NCBI GenBank assembly: GCA_903838095.1
Contig: CAILXE010000269.1
Span: 1 to 6,042 of the forward strand
DNA length: 6,042 nt
Source: an uncultured Chlorobiaceae bacterium
Lineage (GTDB): Bacteria > Bacteroidota > Chlorobiia > Chlorobiales > Chlorobiaceae
Direction: 5' to 3'
Part shown: positions 1 through 5,616 of the stretch, piece after piece
Position numbering within the stretch: position 1 is the first letter of the stretch
Layout: every line of letters starts with the position of its first letter
The notes under the pieces: model-generated
Told to the model about the DNA's origin: nothing
Database searches by the model: none
What the model saw: the letters and a program-made list of their open reading frames with translations, nothing else
Position numbers and translations under genes: made by a program

Positions 1-1
1 A

Positions 2-157
2 AATCCGTTCCAGACTCCTCCGCCTTTTGAGAAACTTGTCGGTGATCTTTTCGGAGCCTGTTCAAGAAGAGTGAATATCCAGCATCGTCTTGTCTATCAG
101 ATCTATGAAACCGAGCGCATCGTCAAAATCATTCGTCTCTGGACTCATTATGAATAG
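2..157 (+). CDS. Txe/YoeB-family toxin, C-terminal part (5' end outside window)
   Basis: This is an open frame from the window edge to a TAG stop, giving the last 51 residues of a protein whose start lies upstream. The visible part matches the C-terminal half of Txe/YoeB toxins, RelE-fold mRNA interferases that cut translated mRNA on the ribosome and are neutralised by a small YefM/Axe-type antitoxin. Signature pieces seen are NPFQTPPPFEKLVGDL, then SRRVNIQHRLVYQIY, then the terminal WTHYE. In E. coli YoeB the catalytic Arg lies in the SRR segment and the catalytic His and Tyr lie at the very C-terminus; Arg and His-Tyr are all kept here, so the toxin could be active. The extra terminal Glu differs from E. 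coli YoeB, which ends in HY. The antitoxin gene would be expected just upstream and cannot be seen. Family assignment is firm; activity is inferred. Confidence 0.88.
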   Translation, partial: NPFQTPPPFEKLVGDLFGACSRRVNIQHRLVYQIYETERIVKIIRLWTHYE

Positions 158-188
158 GCAATGCACCATCCCCAAACATGAATCCATA

Positions 189-929
189 ATGATGAAAAAA
201 CGATTTTTACATGCAAAGAGGTTCTCTCTTTTTCTGCTTGTATCGTACCTGTTTACAGCGTGTGCGGCCCAGAACCCGACACTGTATCAAGCTGACCTTG
301 AAAAGGCTTATCATAGCGCTGTGGTGGATGCAGAACAAGCAGATCCTTCAGAGATATCCAAAAATCTTGTCGCAATTGTCCCCTCAAATTATTCGCTGAT
401 ATGGAAAAACAAGGATGACGCGCAGAACGCAAAAATCCTGGTTGTCACCTGGACAAATTATGATGGTTATGACAATAAAATCGGCCAGTCTCTTCAGCTT
501 TCAAGAGAGATTTGGGTAACCACTGCACCTGAAGTCAAGAATTTTTGTAAAAATCTGAAGGAAAACAGATCGCTGCGGCTTGAACAGCTTCTGGGACTTC
601 CACCAAAATCCGGAAAAACGAAGTTTGTGGAAATGTGGGTAAAACCGGGTGATCTCTTCAGGCCAAGTGCGGATCCGGAAATCAGTGACGGTGAGGCTGA
701 AACCGAATTTCGTACGACGAACAAATTCGTTATAGTGAGTAGCGATTATATTCAATGGTACAATGATTTGAAAATGAAATCCTATGGCCCAAACGGCTAT
801 CCGTGGACCAGACTGGGTTATACTTATGACTGGGGAAATAACCCTCACCACATCGGGCTGAGTGAATTTGTTATTATGCCTGGAGCAACAGTGGAAATCA
901 ATGCTATTTCATCAACAATGGAATATTGA
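189..929 (+). CDS. Putative lipoprotein of unknown function
   Basis: This encodes 246 residues from the chosen ATG. The N-terminus reads MMKKRFLHAKRF and is followed by a hydrophobic stretch ending in LFTAC. That is a basic n-region, an h-region and a near-canonical lipobox with Cys25, so the product is probably exported and lipid-anchored; Phe at position -3 is not ideal. The mature part is soluble, with no further membrane segment. Recognisable blocks include LRLEQLLGLPP, WVKPGDLFRP, GYPWTRLGYTYDWGN and GLSEFVIMPGATVEI, which look like motifs of a conserved family, but I cannot name its function. The frame is open further upstream, to a TTG at 90 and ATGs at 105 and 150. Those starts would overlap the toxin gene or put a long charged leader before the signal peptide, so the double ATG at 189/192 is preferred. 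No clear Shine-Dalgarno sequence is visible. The cupin gene follows 92 nt downstream. Confidence 0.75.
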   Translation: MMKKRFLHAKRFSLFLLVSYLFTACAAQNPTLYQADLEKAYHSAVVDAEQADPSEISKNLVAIVPSNYSLIWKNKDDAQNAKILVVTWTNYDGYDNKIGQSLQLSREIWVTTAPEVKNFCKNLKENRSLRLEQLLGLPPKSGKTKFVEMWVKPGDLFRPSADPEISDGEAETEFRTTNKFVIVSSDYIQWYNDLKMKSYGPNGYPWTRLGYTYDWGNNPHHIGLSEFVIMPGATVEINAISSTMEY

Positions 930-979
930 GCCTCTTCGCAGGGATTATGATCTCCGAGTCTCTGAAAATTATGATATTT

Positions 980-1008
980 TTGACAGGAACGATACAACGT
1001 TAACAAAC
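980..1008 (+). promoter_or_regulatory. Possible promoter -35 box upstream of the cupin gene
   Basis: A perfect TTGACA lies at 980-985 in the 92-nt gap before the cupin gene. The matching -10 is poor: TTAACA at 1000-1005 gives a 14-nt spacer, and nothing good sits at 17 nt. If real, it would let the cupin gene be transcribed independently of the lipoprotein gene upstream. The evidence is a single hexamer, so this is tentative. Confidence 0.2.
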
Positions 1009-1021
1009 CAGATAGTATCTC

Positions 1022-1471
1022 ATGAACATTGCTCAACGAATTATCGCGGTTCTTCTGTTTTTATGTCTGAGCAGCACAGTAAACGCTGAAGAGTACCGGA
1101 ATGTCGAGGTGACGAAATTGATTACCTCAACAACATCAAGCAACGGGCAGCCATTAACTTATCTTCGTACAGATCACCCTGAAGTAACTGCTCTTGTTGT
1201 GCGTATTGCTCCGGGGAACTCGACTGGCTGGCACAAACATCCTGTACCTGTGTACGCATATATGCTTGAGGGTATGCTTACCGTTGAGCTGAAAGATGGC
1301 AACAAGTATGTCTTCAAGAAGGGAGATGCGATTCTTGAAGTGATGAATACTCTGCACAACGGTTATAACTCCGGCAGCGAACCAGCAACTCTTGTTGTCT
1401 TTTATACCGGAGCTGTCGGTACGCCAAATGTGATCAAAGAGGAGAGCGTCAAGACACCTTTGCAGCGTTGA
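1022..1471 (+). CDS. Exported single-domain cupin protein
   Basis: This encodes 149 residues. Residues 1-22 form a Sec signal peptide with a hydrophobic core (IIAVLLFLCLSS) and a likely cleavage after VNA, so the product is probably periplasmic. The rest is one cupin_2 beta-barrel. Cupin motif 1 is seen at GWHKHPVPVYAYMLEG (residues 69-84), with His71 and His73 as metal ligands. Motif 2 is at GDAILEVMNTLHNGYN (101-116), with His112 as the third ligand. The Glu usual in motif 1 is replaced, with Tyr78 near that place. In the periplasmic cupins I recall, a similar HxHPxPxYAYxLEG pattern is normal, so the metal site may be three His, perhaps with Glu106. Substrate and reaction cannot be told: cupins include dioxygenases, isomerases and sugar- or metal-binding proteins. 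The start is the ATG giving a clean signal peptide; the Shine-Dalgarno is weak. The neighbouring lipoprotein is also predicted to be exported. Confidence 0.88.
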   Translation: MNIAQRIIAVLLFLCLSSTVNAEEYRNVEVTKLITSTTSSNGQPLTYLRTDHPEVTALVVRIAPGNSTGWHKHPVPVYAYMLEGMLTVELKDGNKYVFKKGDAILEVMNTLHNGYNSGSEPATLVVFYTGAVGTPNVIKEESVKTPLQR

Positions 1472-1502
1472 GGGTGTCCGATAAAAACTTTTTGGTTAAA
1501 AA

Positions 1503-1533
1503 TCTCCCGGAAAAATCCAAATTTTCCGGGAGA
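1503..1533 (-). terminator. Hairpin terminator at the convergent cupin/hydrolase junction
   Basis: A perfect 12-bp inverted repeat (TCTCCCGGAAAA at 1503-1514, TTTTCCGGGAGA at 1522-1533) encloses a 7-nt loop. On the minus strand the hairpin is followed at once by TTTTTAACC, from the A-run at 1498-1502, and it lies 25 nt past the hydrolase stop. That fits a Rho-independent terminator for the minus-strand block. On the plus strand no T-run follows the right arm, although the stem itself ends in A:T pairs. It may still help stop the cupin transcript, whose stop codon is 31 nt before it. Confidence 0.8.
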
Positions 1534-1558
1534 AACAATCCTGCGGTTATTGCAAACT

Positions 1559-2800
1559 TCAGGATGACTTGCGGGCATAATCGATATAGCGTCCATCGCT
1601 GAAAGGCACAAGATCGAGTGAACCGTATGGATTTTTACGGTTCAGCCATTTTATGCAATCGCTGTTGATCCAGTCTGAGAAGTTCCCTTTGAAACCACCG
1701 TCAGAATAAATACTGATAAACTGTTTGATGAGTTCAGCAGTAAAGCGGCTTTCTTCTCCACCAGCGTTATAGATCGTTGGATCAACTTTTTTGGCCTCAT
1801 CATCGGCAAGACTGCACAGGTCACTCTCTTCAGTCAGGTAGCCACTATGGCTCCCTTTGGCAACATTGGCAACAACTGCCCAGGAATCGCTTCCCGCAGG
1901 TGCAAGCTGTGAAAACTCACTCTCTTTTGAAGCATCCGGCGACCATGCTACAGGATTGGATTGCGACAGACAAGCGTTGTCGCTATCACCAACAACCATA
2001 ATGATCGGAATCTGCTTGTCGGCAAGCGCCTGACGATAAGGTTCCATACCGGGAGCAATAATGGGGGCCTTCTGGTCGACAGGTGAAAGCTGCAACAGTC
2101 CTACAGGATTTGCAAGATCTTCCTCCTGCCAGTGGGCCATCCGTTTTGCCCGAATCGGAATAATTTCACGATCATACATCACCGGATTGAAATGACAATT
2201 TGTTTTTTCGCCAATCTCCTGTAACGTCTGAAATCCGCACGCCGCAGCCTGGGCATGTGCTCCGCCCACCGAGTGACCGGCAAAAATAACATTATTGTGA
2301 CCCGGCTTCATGAAACGGGCTTGCTTAACAACCTCTTCATCAAAGAAAATGGTGTCACGATTGTGCTCATCGCCTGTATAAAAATAGTCAGTAGCGCCGT
2401 ACTTGATAAGATAACAGGCCGCAGCATAGGCCGCCTGACCAACTCTCGGATTGCCTCCAATATCTGTCCAGGGAAGGCCTGGTTGTACTTGTGAGGTCGC
2501 CACAAAAGCCATCGCCCAGTTTTTCTCAACAATAGCCGATGTATAGTTATAGTAGAAAGAAGGATTTATAGCAAAGAGCGGATTATCATCCAGCAAGGTG
2601 CTTGCAATTTTTTTGGGAAAATAAAGCAGATCATAGCCAATCATAAATCCGTGATTAAACATCACAAGACCCTCAGCGTCGCCGTTGACCGGATAAAATA
2701 CCTCTATAACGACCTCCACATACTGCGGAATGCGCAAGTCATACTGTATCCAGGTGTGAATACGATCAAAACAATAATTATTGAAGCGAATTGGCTGCAT
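1559..2800 (-). CDS. Alpha/beta hydrolase (serine esterase/lipase type)
   Basis: This encodes 413 residues with no signal peptide or membrane helix, so it is probably cytoplasmic. The hydrolase core is recognisable. FNHGF at residues 48-52 is the strand and HG turn that form the oxyanion hole. GHSVGG at 175-180 is the nucleophile elbow, with Ser177. IPIIMVVGDSDN at 264-275 supplies the acid, probably Asp272 or Asp274. KGSHSGYL at 315-322 supplies His318. A complete Ser-Asp-His triad is therefore present. The stretch of about 85 residues between nucleophile and acid strand probably forms a lid, and the last 90 or so residues extend beyond the core. The layout resembles the PAF-acetylhydrolase/chlorophyllase branch of serine hydrolases, but the substrate is unknown. 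It is the last gene of the minus-strand block, 88 nt after the dehydrogenase, and ends shortly before a strong hairpin. The ribosome binding site before its ATG is weak. Confidence 0.85.
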   Translation of the reverse strand: MQPIRFNNYCFDRIHTWIQYDLRIPQYVEVVIEVFYPVNGDAEGLVMFNHGFMIGYDLLYFPKKIASTLLDDNPLFAINPSFYYNYTSAIVEKNWAMAFVATSQVQPGLPWTDIGGNPRVGQAAYAAACYLIKYGATDYFYTGDEHNRDTIFFDEEVVKQARFMKPGHNNVIFAGHSVGGAHAQAAACGFQTLQEIGEKTNCHFNPVMYDREIIPIRAKRMAHWQEEDLANPVGLLQLSPVDQKAPIIAPGMEPYRQALADKQIPIIMVVGDSDNACLSQSNPVAWSPDASKESEFSQLAPAGSDSWAVVANVAKGSHSGYLTEESDLCSLADDEAKKVDPTIYNAGGEESRFTAELIKQFISIYSDGGFKGNFSDWINSDCIKWLNRKNPYGSLDLVPFSDGRYIDYARKSS

Positions 2801-2888
2801 GATAATCCAGATTTACGTTAATGAAAACGACTCGATAAAGAGATAATACATATAAAAATCACAAAAGGAACACGAACCATACACTTCA
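2801..2888 (-). other. Intergenic gap between dehydrogenase and hydrolase genes
   Basis: This 88-nt A/T-rich spacer is the widest gap inside the minus-strand block. The dehydrogenase gene ends in tandem stops, TAA followed directly by TGA at its boundary. I see no convincing hairpin terminator. A TATTAT hexamer on the minus strand could be a -10 element, but no good -35 lies at the right distance. Whether the hydrolase is co-transcribed or has its own promoter cannot be decided from the sequence. Confidence 0.4.
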
Positions 2889-3647
2889 TTAAAGCCTTGC
2901 TCCACCGGAGATCTCAATAATCTGGCCGGTAATAAAGGATGCATCATCGGAGGCAAGAAAAAGAGCGCAACGGGCGACATCGTCGGGTGTCGCGACCCGA
3001 CCAAGCGGATAACGCTGGGCGCACTCTTTGCGAAGCATTTCCCATCGTTCAGGGCCAAGAGCATTGACAAAAGCTGGAACCTCAACAAGAGCGGGCGCAA
3101 GAGCATTGACTGTTATGCCATAACGACCGAGCGACATGGCAAGCGAGCGGGTAAAAGCGTAAATACCTCCTTTGGCGGCAGAGTATGAAAACTGGTTCGG
3201 ACTTCCCCGATAGACCAGAGAACTCATATTGACAATTTTTCCGGAACCCTGGGGCTTCATCATCCTTGCTGCTTCACGGCATGAAATAATGCAGGATTTG
3301 AGGTTAAGATCGAGATTGGTGCTCATTTTCAGGTAGTCAATCTGCTCGACATCGGCTGCCGGTTCGACGTCTCCCCCTGCAATGTTCGCTACAATATCAA
3401 GTTTTCCATACCGATCGGCTATCTGATGATAAAGAGACTTGATCTCATTCTCCTGCGTCACATCGGCCGGCACCGTCATCCCGCTGCCACCCTGGCCTTC
3501 AAGCAGCTCAAGAGTCACGGCGCATTCTGAAGCATTGATATCACTGACAATGACTGACGCGCCTTCCTTCGCGAAACAGAGCGCCACTGCCCTGCCGATT
3601 CCTCCAGCCGCTCCCGTAACAAGCGCAATTTTCTCAAAAAGTCGCAT
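2889..3647 (-). CDS. Classical short-chain dehydrogenase/reductase (SDR)
   Basis: This encodes 252 residues, the normal length for a classical SDR, a cytoplasmic Rossmann-fold NAD(P)-dependent alcohol/ketone oxidoreductase. All hallmarks are present: cofactor loop TGAAGGIG (residues 11-18), ADV with Asp62 for adenine contact, NIAGG (88-92) in place of NNAG, and the catalytic tetrad Asn115, Ser142, Tyr155 and Lys159 (YSAAK). Asp36 at the end of the second strand suggests a preference for NAD(H) over NADP(H). The C-terminus GQIIEISGGARL is the usual end of FabG-like enzymes. Substrate is not predictable; resemblance to FabG alone does not make it a fatty-acid enzyme, and no fatty-acid genes are nearby. 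It starts 18 nt after the exonuclease stop with an AGGT ribosome binding site 8 nt before the ATG, so co-transcription is likely. Confidence 0.93.
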   Translation of the reverse strand: MRLFEKIALVTGAAGGIGRAVALCFAKEGASVIVSDINASECAVTLELLEGQGGSGMTVPADVTQENEIKSLYHQIADRYGKLDIVANIAGGDVEPAADVEQIDYLKMSTNLDLNLKSCIISCREAARMMKPQGSGKIVNMSSLVYRGSPNQFSYSAAKGGIYAFTRSLAMSLGRYGITVNALAPALVEVPAFVNALGPERWEMLRKECAQRYPLGRVATPDDVARCALFLASDDASFITGQIIEISGGARL

Positions 3648-3654
3648 GGTCGTT

Positions 3655-3658
3655 ACCT
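3655..3658 (-). promoter_or_regulatory. Ribosome binding site of the dehydrogenase gene
   Basis: AGGT on the minus strand lies 7-8 nt before the ATG at 3647, within the 18-nt gap after the exonuclease gene. It supports this start, which also places the TGAAGGIG cofactor loop at the usual distance from the N-terminus. Confidence 0.5.
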
Positions 3659-3665
3659 GTTATTA

Positions 3666-4238
3666 TTATCCGATAACTCCTCTTCTCTTCAATTCCCAGA
3701 AACATTTCGCTGTGGCCTGAATATCGTTGGCGGCGTTATGCATTTCATCAAAGCCGGTGCCAAACAATTTCTGATGAAGTTCTGACAATTTTGGCCATTT
3801 ATTGCCATAAGGCCCTTTAAGTCCGCAATAATCAGTGCTGCTCTCCATCGTGCATATCCTCTTTTTGGACGGCAGAATATTATCCATTCCTGCCCTGATC
3901 AATTCGCTGCCAACAATCTTTTCATCAAAGCTCAGATTGTGCGCCACAAGAACCTGCGATTCAATGGCAAGTTCCTGAAATAAGTGAAGAACATCCTTTA
4001 ACACATTCCCTTCAGCAAGAGCTCTCTCTGTTGAAATTCCATGAATTCGAGAAGCGCCTCCGGGTATCACAAAGCCTTCGGGTTTGATGATATAGTCGCC
4101 TGATGATATGATTTTTCCATCAGCAGCCGCGTATAAAAATGCCAACTGCACCAACCTTGGCCAGTTATCGACATCGGTCACCGGCGCACGCCAGTTTTTG
4201 GGCAACCCAGTAGTTTCAGTATCAAAAAAGAGGTACAT
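3666..4238 (-). CDS. DnaQ-like DEDDh 3'-5' exonuclease
   Basis: This encodes 190 residues forming a single exonuclease domain of the DnaQ/RNase T superfamily. The three Exo motifs are intact. FDTETTG at residues 5-11 gives Asp6 and Glu8. HNLSFDEKIV at 100-109 gives Asp105. HNAANDIQATAKCF at 167-180 gives His167 and Asp172. The His five residues before the last Asp marks the DEDDh subtype. These residues bind two metal ions and cleave nucleotides from 3' ends of DNA or RNA. The IHGIS motif at 65-69, typical of DnaQ epsilon-like proteins, is also seen. No polymerase, helicase or GIY-YIG domain is fused to it. It need not be the replicative proofreading subunit; a stand-alone repair or processing enzyme is equally possible. 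The start is fixed by motif I at residue 5. It lies 30 nt after an SSB-like DUF3127 gene, which suggests a joint role on single-stranded DNA. Confidence 0.92.
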   Translation of the reverse strand: MYLFFDTETTGLPKNWRAPVTDVDNWPRLVQLAFLYAAADGKIISSGDYIIKPEGFVIPGGASRIHGISTERALAEGNVLKDVLHLFQELAIESQVLVAHNLSFDEKIVGSELIRAGMDNILPSKKRICTMESSTDYCGLKGPYGNKWPKLSELHQKLFGTGFDEMHNAANDIQATAKCFWELKRRGVIG

Positions 4239-4268
4239 ACGGAAAGAAAAAAATGCCTGGCAAAAAAA

Positions 4269-4634
4269 TCAGAATGGACAATCATCATTGGCAATGACGC
4301 TCTCGCTCTGAGGCTCAAAAGCTGGCGGCTCCCATGAACCTGGTTCTTCGGAATAGGATGTCGCTGGCTGATTGACTCCTTCAATCTTCCATGCCTTGAC
4401 GTCAGTGTACCACTTTCCGTTGAATTCCCTGCTTTCTATATCAAACGAAATGTTGAGCTTTGATCCCGCCTTCAGCAAATTTTTATCGAACTTGTCGCCC
4501 CAGAGAGAAATACACACTTTCTTAGGGTACTGTCCCTCGGTTTCAACGATGATATCCTGCTTTTTCCATACACCATTTTTTCCTGTACCGCTCTGTTCAG
4601 GAAGAATTGCCGAAAGCTTTGCCGTGAGTTGCAT
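4269..4634 (-). CDS. DUF3127-family, SSB-like OB-fold protein
   Basis: This encodes 121 residues. The N-terminal 85 or so match what I know of DUF3127: LPEQSGTGKNGVWKKQD (residues 11-27), ETEGQYPKKVCISLWGDK (31-48), and SFDIESREFNGKWYTDVKAW (43 residues in from the second block's start region, ending near residue 82). The pattern of strands is compatible with a small OB fold. A Pro/Ser/Glu-rich, probably disordered tail follows (about 88-114), ending in ANDDCPF. This acidic tip with terminal Pro-Phe copies the DDDIPF tail by which bacterial SSB proteins recruit repair and replication enzymes. I therefore infer a single-stranded-nucleic-acid-binding role; to my knowledge the family is not well characterised. 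The gene is followed closely by a 3'-5' exonuclease gene. The tip's Cys in place of a hydrophobic or acidic residue is a small oddity. Confidence 0.87.
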   Translation of the reverse strand: MQLTAKLSAILPEQSGTGKNGVWKKQDIIVETEGQYPKKVCISLWGDKFDKNLLKAGSKLNISFDIESREFNGKWYTDVKAWKIEGVNQPATSYSEEPGSWEPPAFEPQSESVIANDDCPF

Positions 4635-4661
4635 AAAATTATCTGATGTTTTTTAATGCGT

Positions 4662-4688
4662 TGTATAAAAAATCTCTTTTCCTCTCAA
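4662..4688 (-). promoter_or_regulatory. Candidate promoter for the DUF3127 gene
   Basis: On the minus strand TTGAGA (4683-4688) is followed after 15 nt by TATACA (4662-4667). These match the sigma-70 consensus at 5 of 6 and 4 of 6 positions, with a spacer shorter than the ideal 17. The ATG is at 4634, which would leave a leader of about 20 nt. It sits in the 78-nt gap after the glycosyltransferase gene, where a new transcript for the DUF3127/exonuclease/dehydrogenase genes would be expected to begin. Confidence 0.3.
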
Positions 4689-4712
4689 GCATCCTTCTCC
4701 TTGGATGGAGTA

Positions 4713-5594
4713 CTAAAGCTGCTGTAAGTTATTCATTTCTTTATCTTTGCCGACAGAATTTGATGAGGCAAAAAGCTTGAACCCCATAAGGCTGGTCATA
4801 GACTGTACTGCACAATTGATTTTTCCGATAAACAGGTCGAGATCAGTCACGCCATGGCTTTCATCGGCTGAGGCCTGCTCCATAAACTCCATAAACTGCT
4901 GATAACGAAGATCACCAATCCTTGACGACAAGGAAAAATCGGAGATCCGGAAAGCACACAATGATTCGTCGATAACAAAAAGGTCGCCATGTTTCAGTAT
5001 CTGTATCCAGAAATCCAGATCAATCGTGTAAGGCACAACCTCACTGTAACCGCTGATTTTTGTAATCAAATCGGCTGGATAGAGCCCGCAAACCGGCTCG
5101 CCAATAATGTTGGTACCCATTCGAACCATTTTCCTGATCACATCAACAGGCTCCTTGCGGCCTCCGTCGACAAAATTCACCTTTTTGATGAGTGTTTTTC
5201 CGGCAGGATCTATAATGGTTCTTTGACTGCTGACAAGGCTTACTCCTGCATTTTGGGGCTCGTCAAAAACCTTTACCTGTTTTTCAAGACATTCCGGGAA
5301 AAGCAGGTCATCACCGCACACAAGCTTGACATACTTTCCTCTCACCTTGCTAATCGCCCTGTTCCAGTTTCCCGCCGGGCCAAGGTTTTCTGAATTTCTG
5401 AAGAGCTTGATGCGCGGATCGGCCATTGAAGCCGCTATATCATACGAGTCATCGGTTGAATGATCGTCATAGATCAAAAGCTCAAAATCGGTATAGGTCT
5501 GCGCAAGTACTGACTTTATTGTTTCACCGATAAACAGGGCATTGTTGTACATCGGAATGGTAACCGTCACATACGGTCGATTCAGATACCCCAT
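4713..5594 (-). CDS. Family 2 glycosyltransferase (GT-A fold)
   Basis: This encodes 293 residues. The N-terminal GT-A domain begins [18 protein letters not shown] (9-26), the usual first strand of GT2 enzymes, which move a sugar from a nucleotide-sugar donor with inversion. [12 protein letters not shown] (39-50) gives the nucleotide-binding Asp43/Asp44. CGDD (93-96) is the DxD-like metal and diphosphate site. The DLDFWIQIL stretch near residue 195 is where the catalytic base region (usually ED/DxDxW) is expected. No transmembrane helix is seen, so the enzyme is probably cytoplasmic or peripheral at the membrane. The last 60 or so residues go beyond the catalytic core and look unremarkable. 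Acceptor and sugar are unknown; cell-surface polysaccharide or protein glycosylation are the usual roles. No other glycan genes are in view. It starts 22 nt after the membrane-protein gene, behind a strong ribosome binding site. Confidence 0.93.
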   Translation of the reverse strand: MGYLNRPYVTVTIPMYNNALFIGETIKSVLAQTYTDFELLIYDDHSTDDSYDIAASMADPRIKLFRNSENLGPAGNWNRAISKVRGKYVKLVCGDDLLFPECLEKQVKVFDEPQNAGVSLVSSQRTIIDPAGKTLIKKVNFVDGGRKEPVDVIRKMVRMGTNIIGEPVCGLYPADLITKISGYSEVVPYTIDLDFWIQILKHGDLFVIDESLCAFRISDFSLSSRIGDLRYQQFMEFMEQASADESHGVTDLDLFIGKINCAVQSMTSLMGFKLFASSNSVGKDKEMNNLQQL

Positions 5595-5601
5595 AACGTT
5601 A

Positions 5602-5607
5602 TCCTCC
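5602..5607 (-). promoter_or_regulatory. Strong ribosome binding site of the glycosyltransferase gene
   Basis: GGAGGA on the minus strand ends 7 nt before the ATG at 5594. It is the clearest Shine-Dalgarno sequence in the window and fixes this start. It lies in the 22-nt gap after the membrane-protein stop, as expected inside an operon. Confidence 0.8.
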
Positions 5608-5616
5608 GCAAAGACA

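Noticed and set aside
90..188. Upstream TTG/ATG starts for the lipoprotein gene
   Set aside because: The frame is open, but residues here overlap the toxin gene in another frame and would put about 33 extra residues before the signal peptide. The double ATG at 189/192 gives a normal lipoprotein leader.
501..851. 116-codon minus-strand open frame opposite the lipoprotein gene
   Set aside because: It has no motifs or ribosome binding site, and the plus-strand frame has a signal peptide and patterned motifs.
1559..2800. Chlorophyllase or pigment-specific esterase function for the hydrolase
   Set aside because: The GHSxGG elbow and general layout are compatible, but nothing specific to pigment binding is visible and no pigment genes are in the window.
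2813..3106. 97-codon minus-strand open frame overlapping the dehydrogenase
   Set aside because: It lies in another frame of the SDR gene, which has full motifs; it has no recognisable features of its own.
2889..3647. Naming the dehydrogenase FabG
   Set aside because: The motifs are shared by all classical SDRs, Asp36 argues for NAD(H) rather than NADPH, and no fatty-acid synthesis genes are adjacent.
4690..4712. Weak hairpin (CATCC/GGATG) after the glycosyltransferase stop
   Set aside because: The stem is only 5 bp with no T-run directly behind it, so it is not a convincing terminator.
4989..5393. 134-codon plus-strand open frame
   Set aside because: It lies wholly antisense to the glycosyltransferase gene, shows no family motif or ribosome binding site, and is best explained as a shadow.
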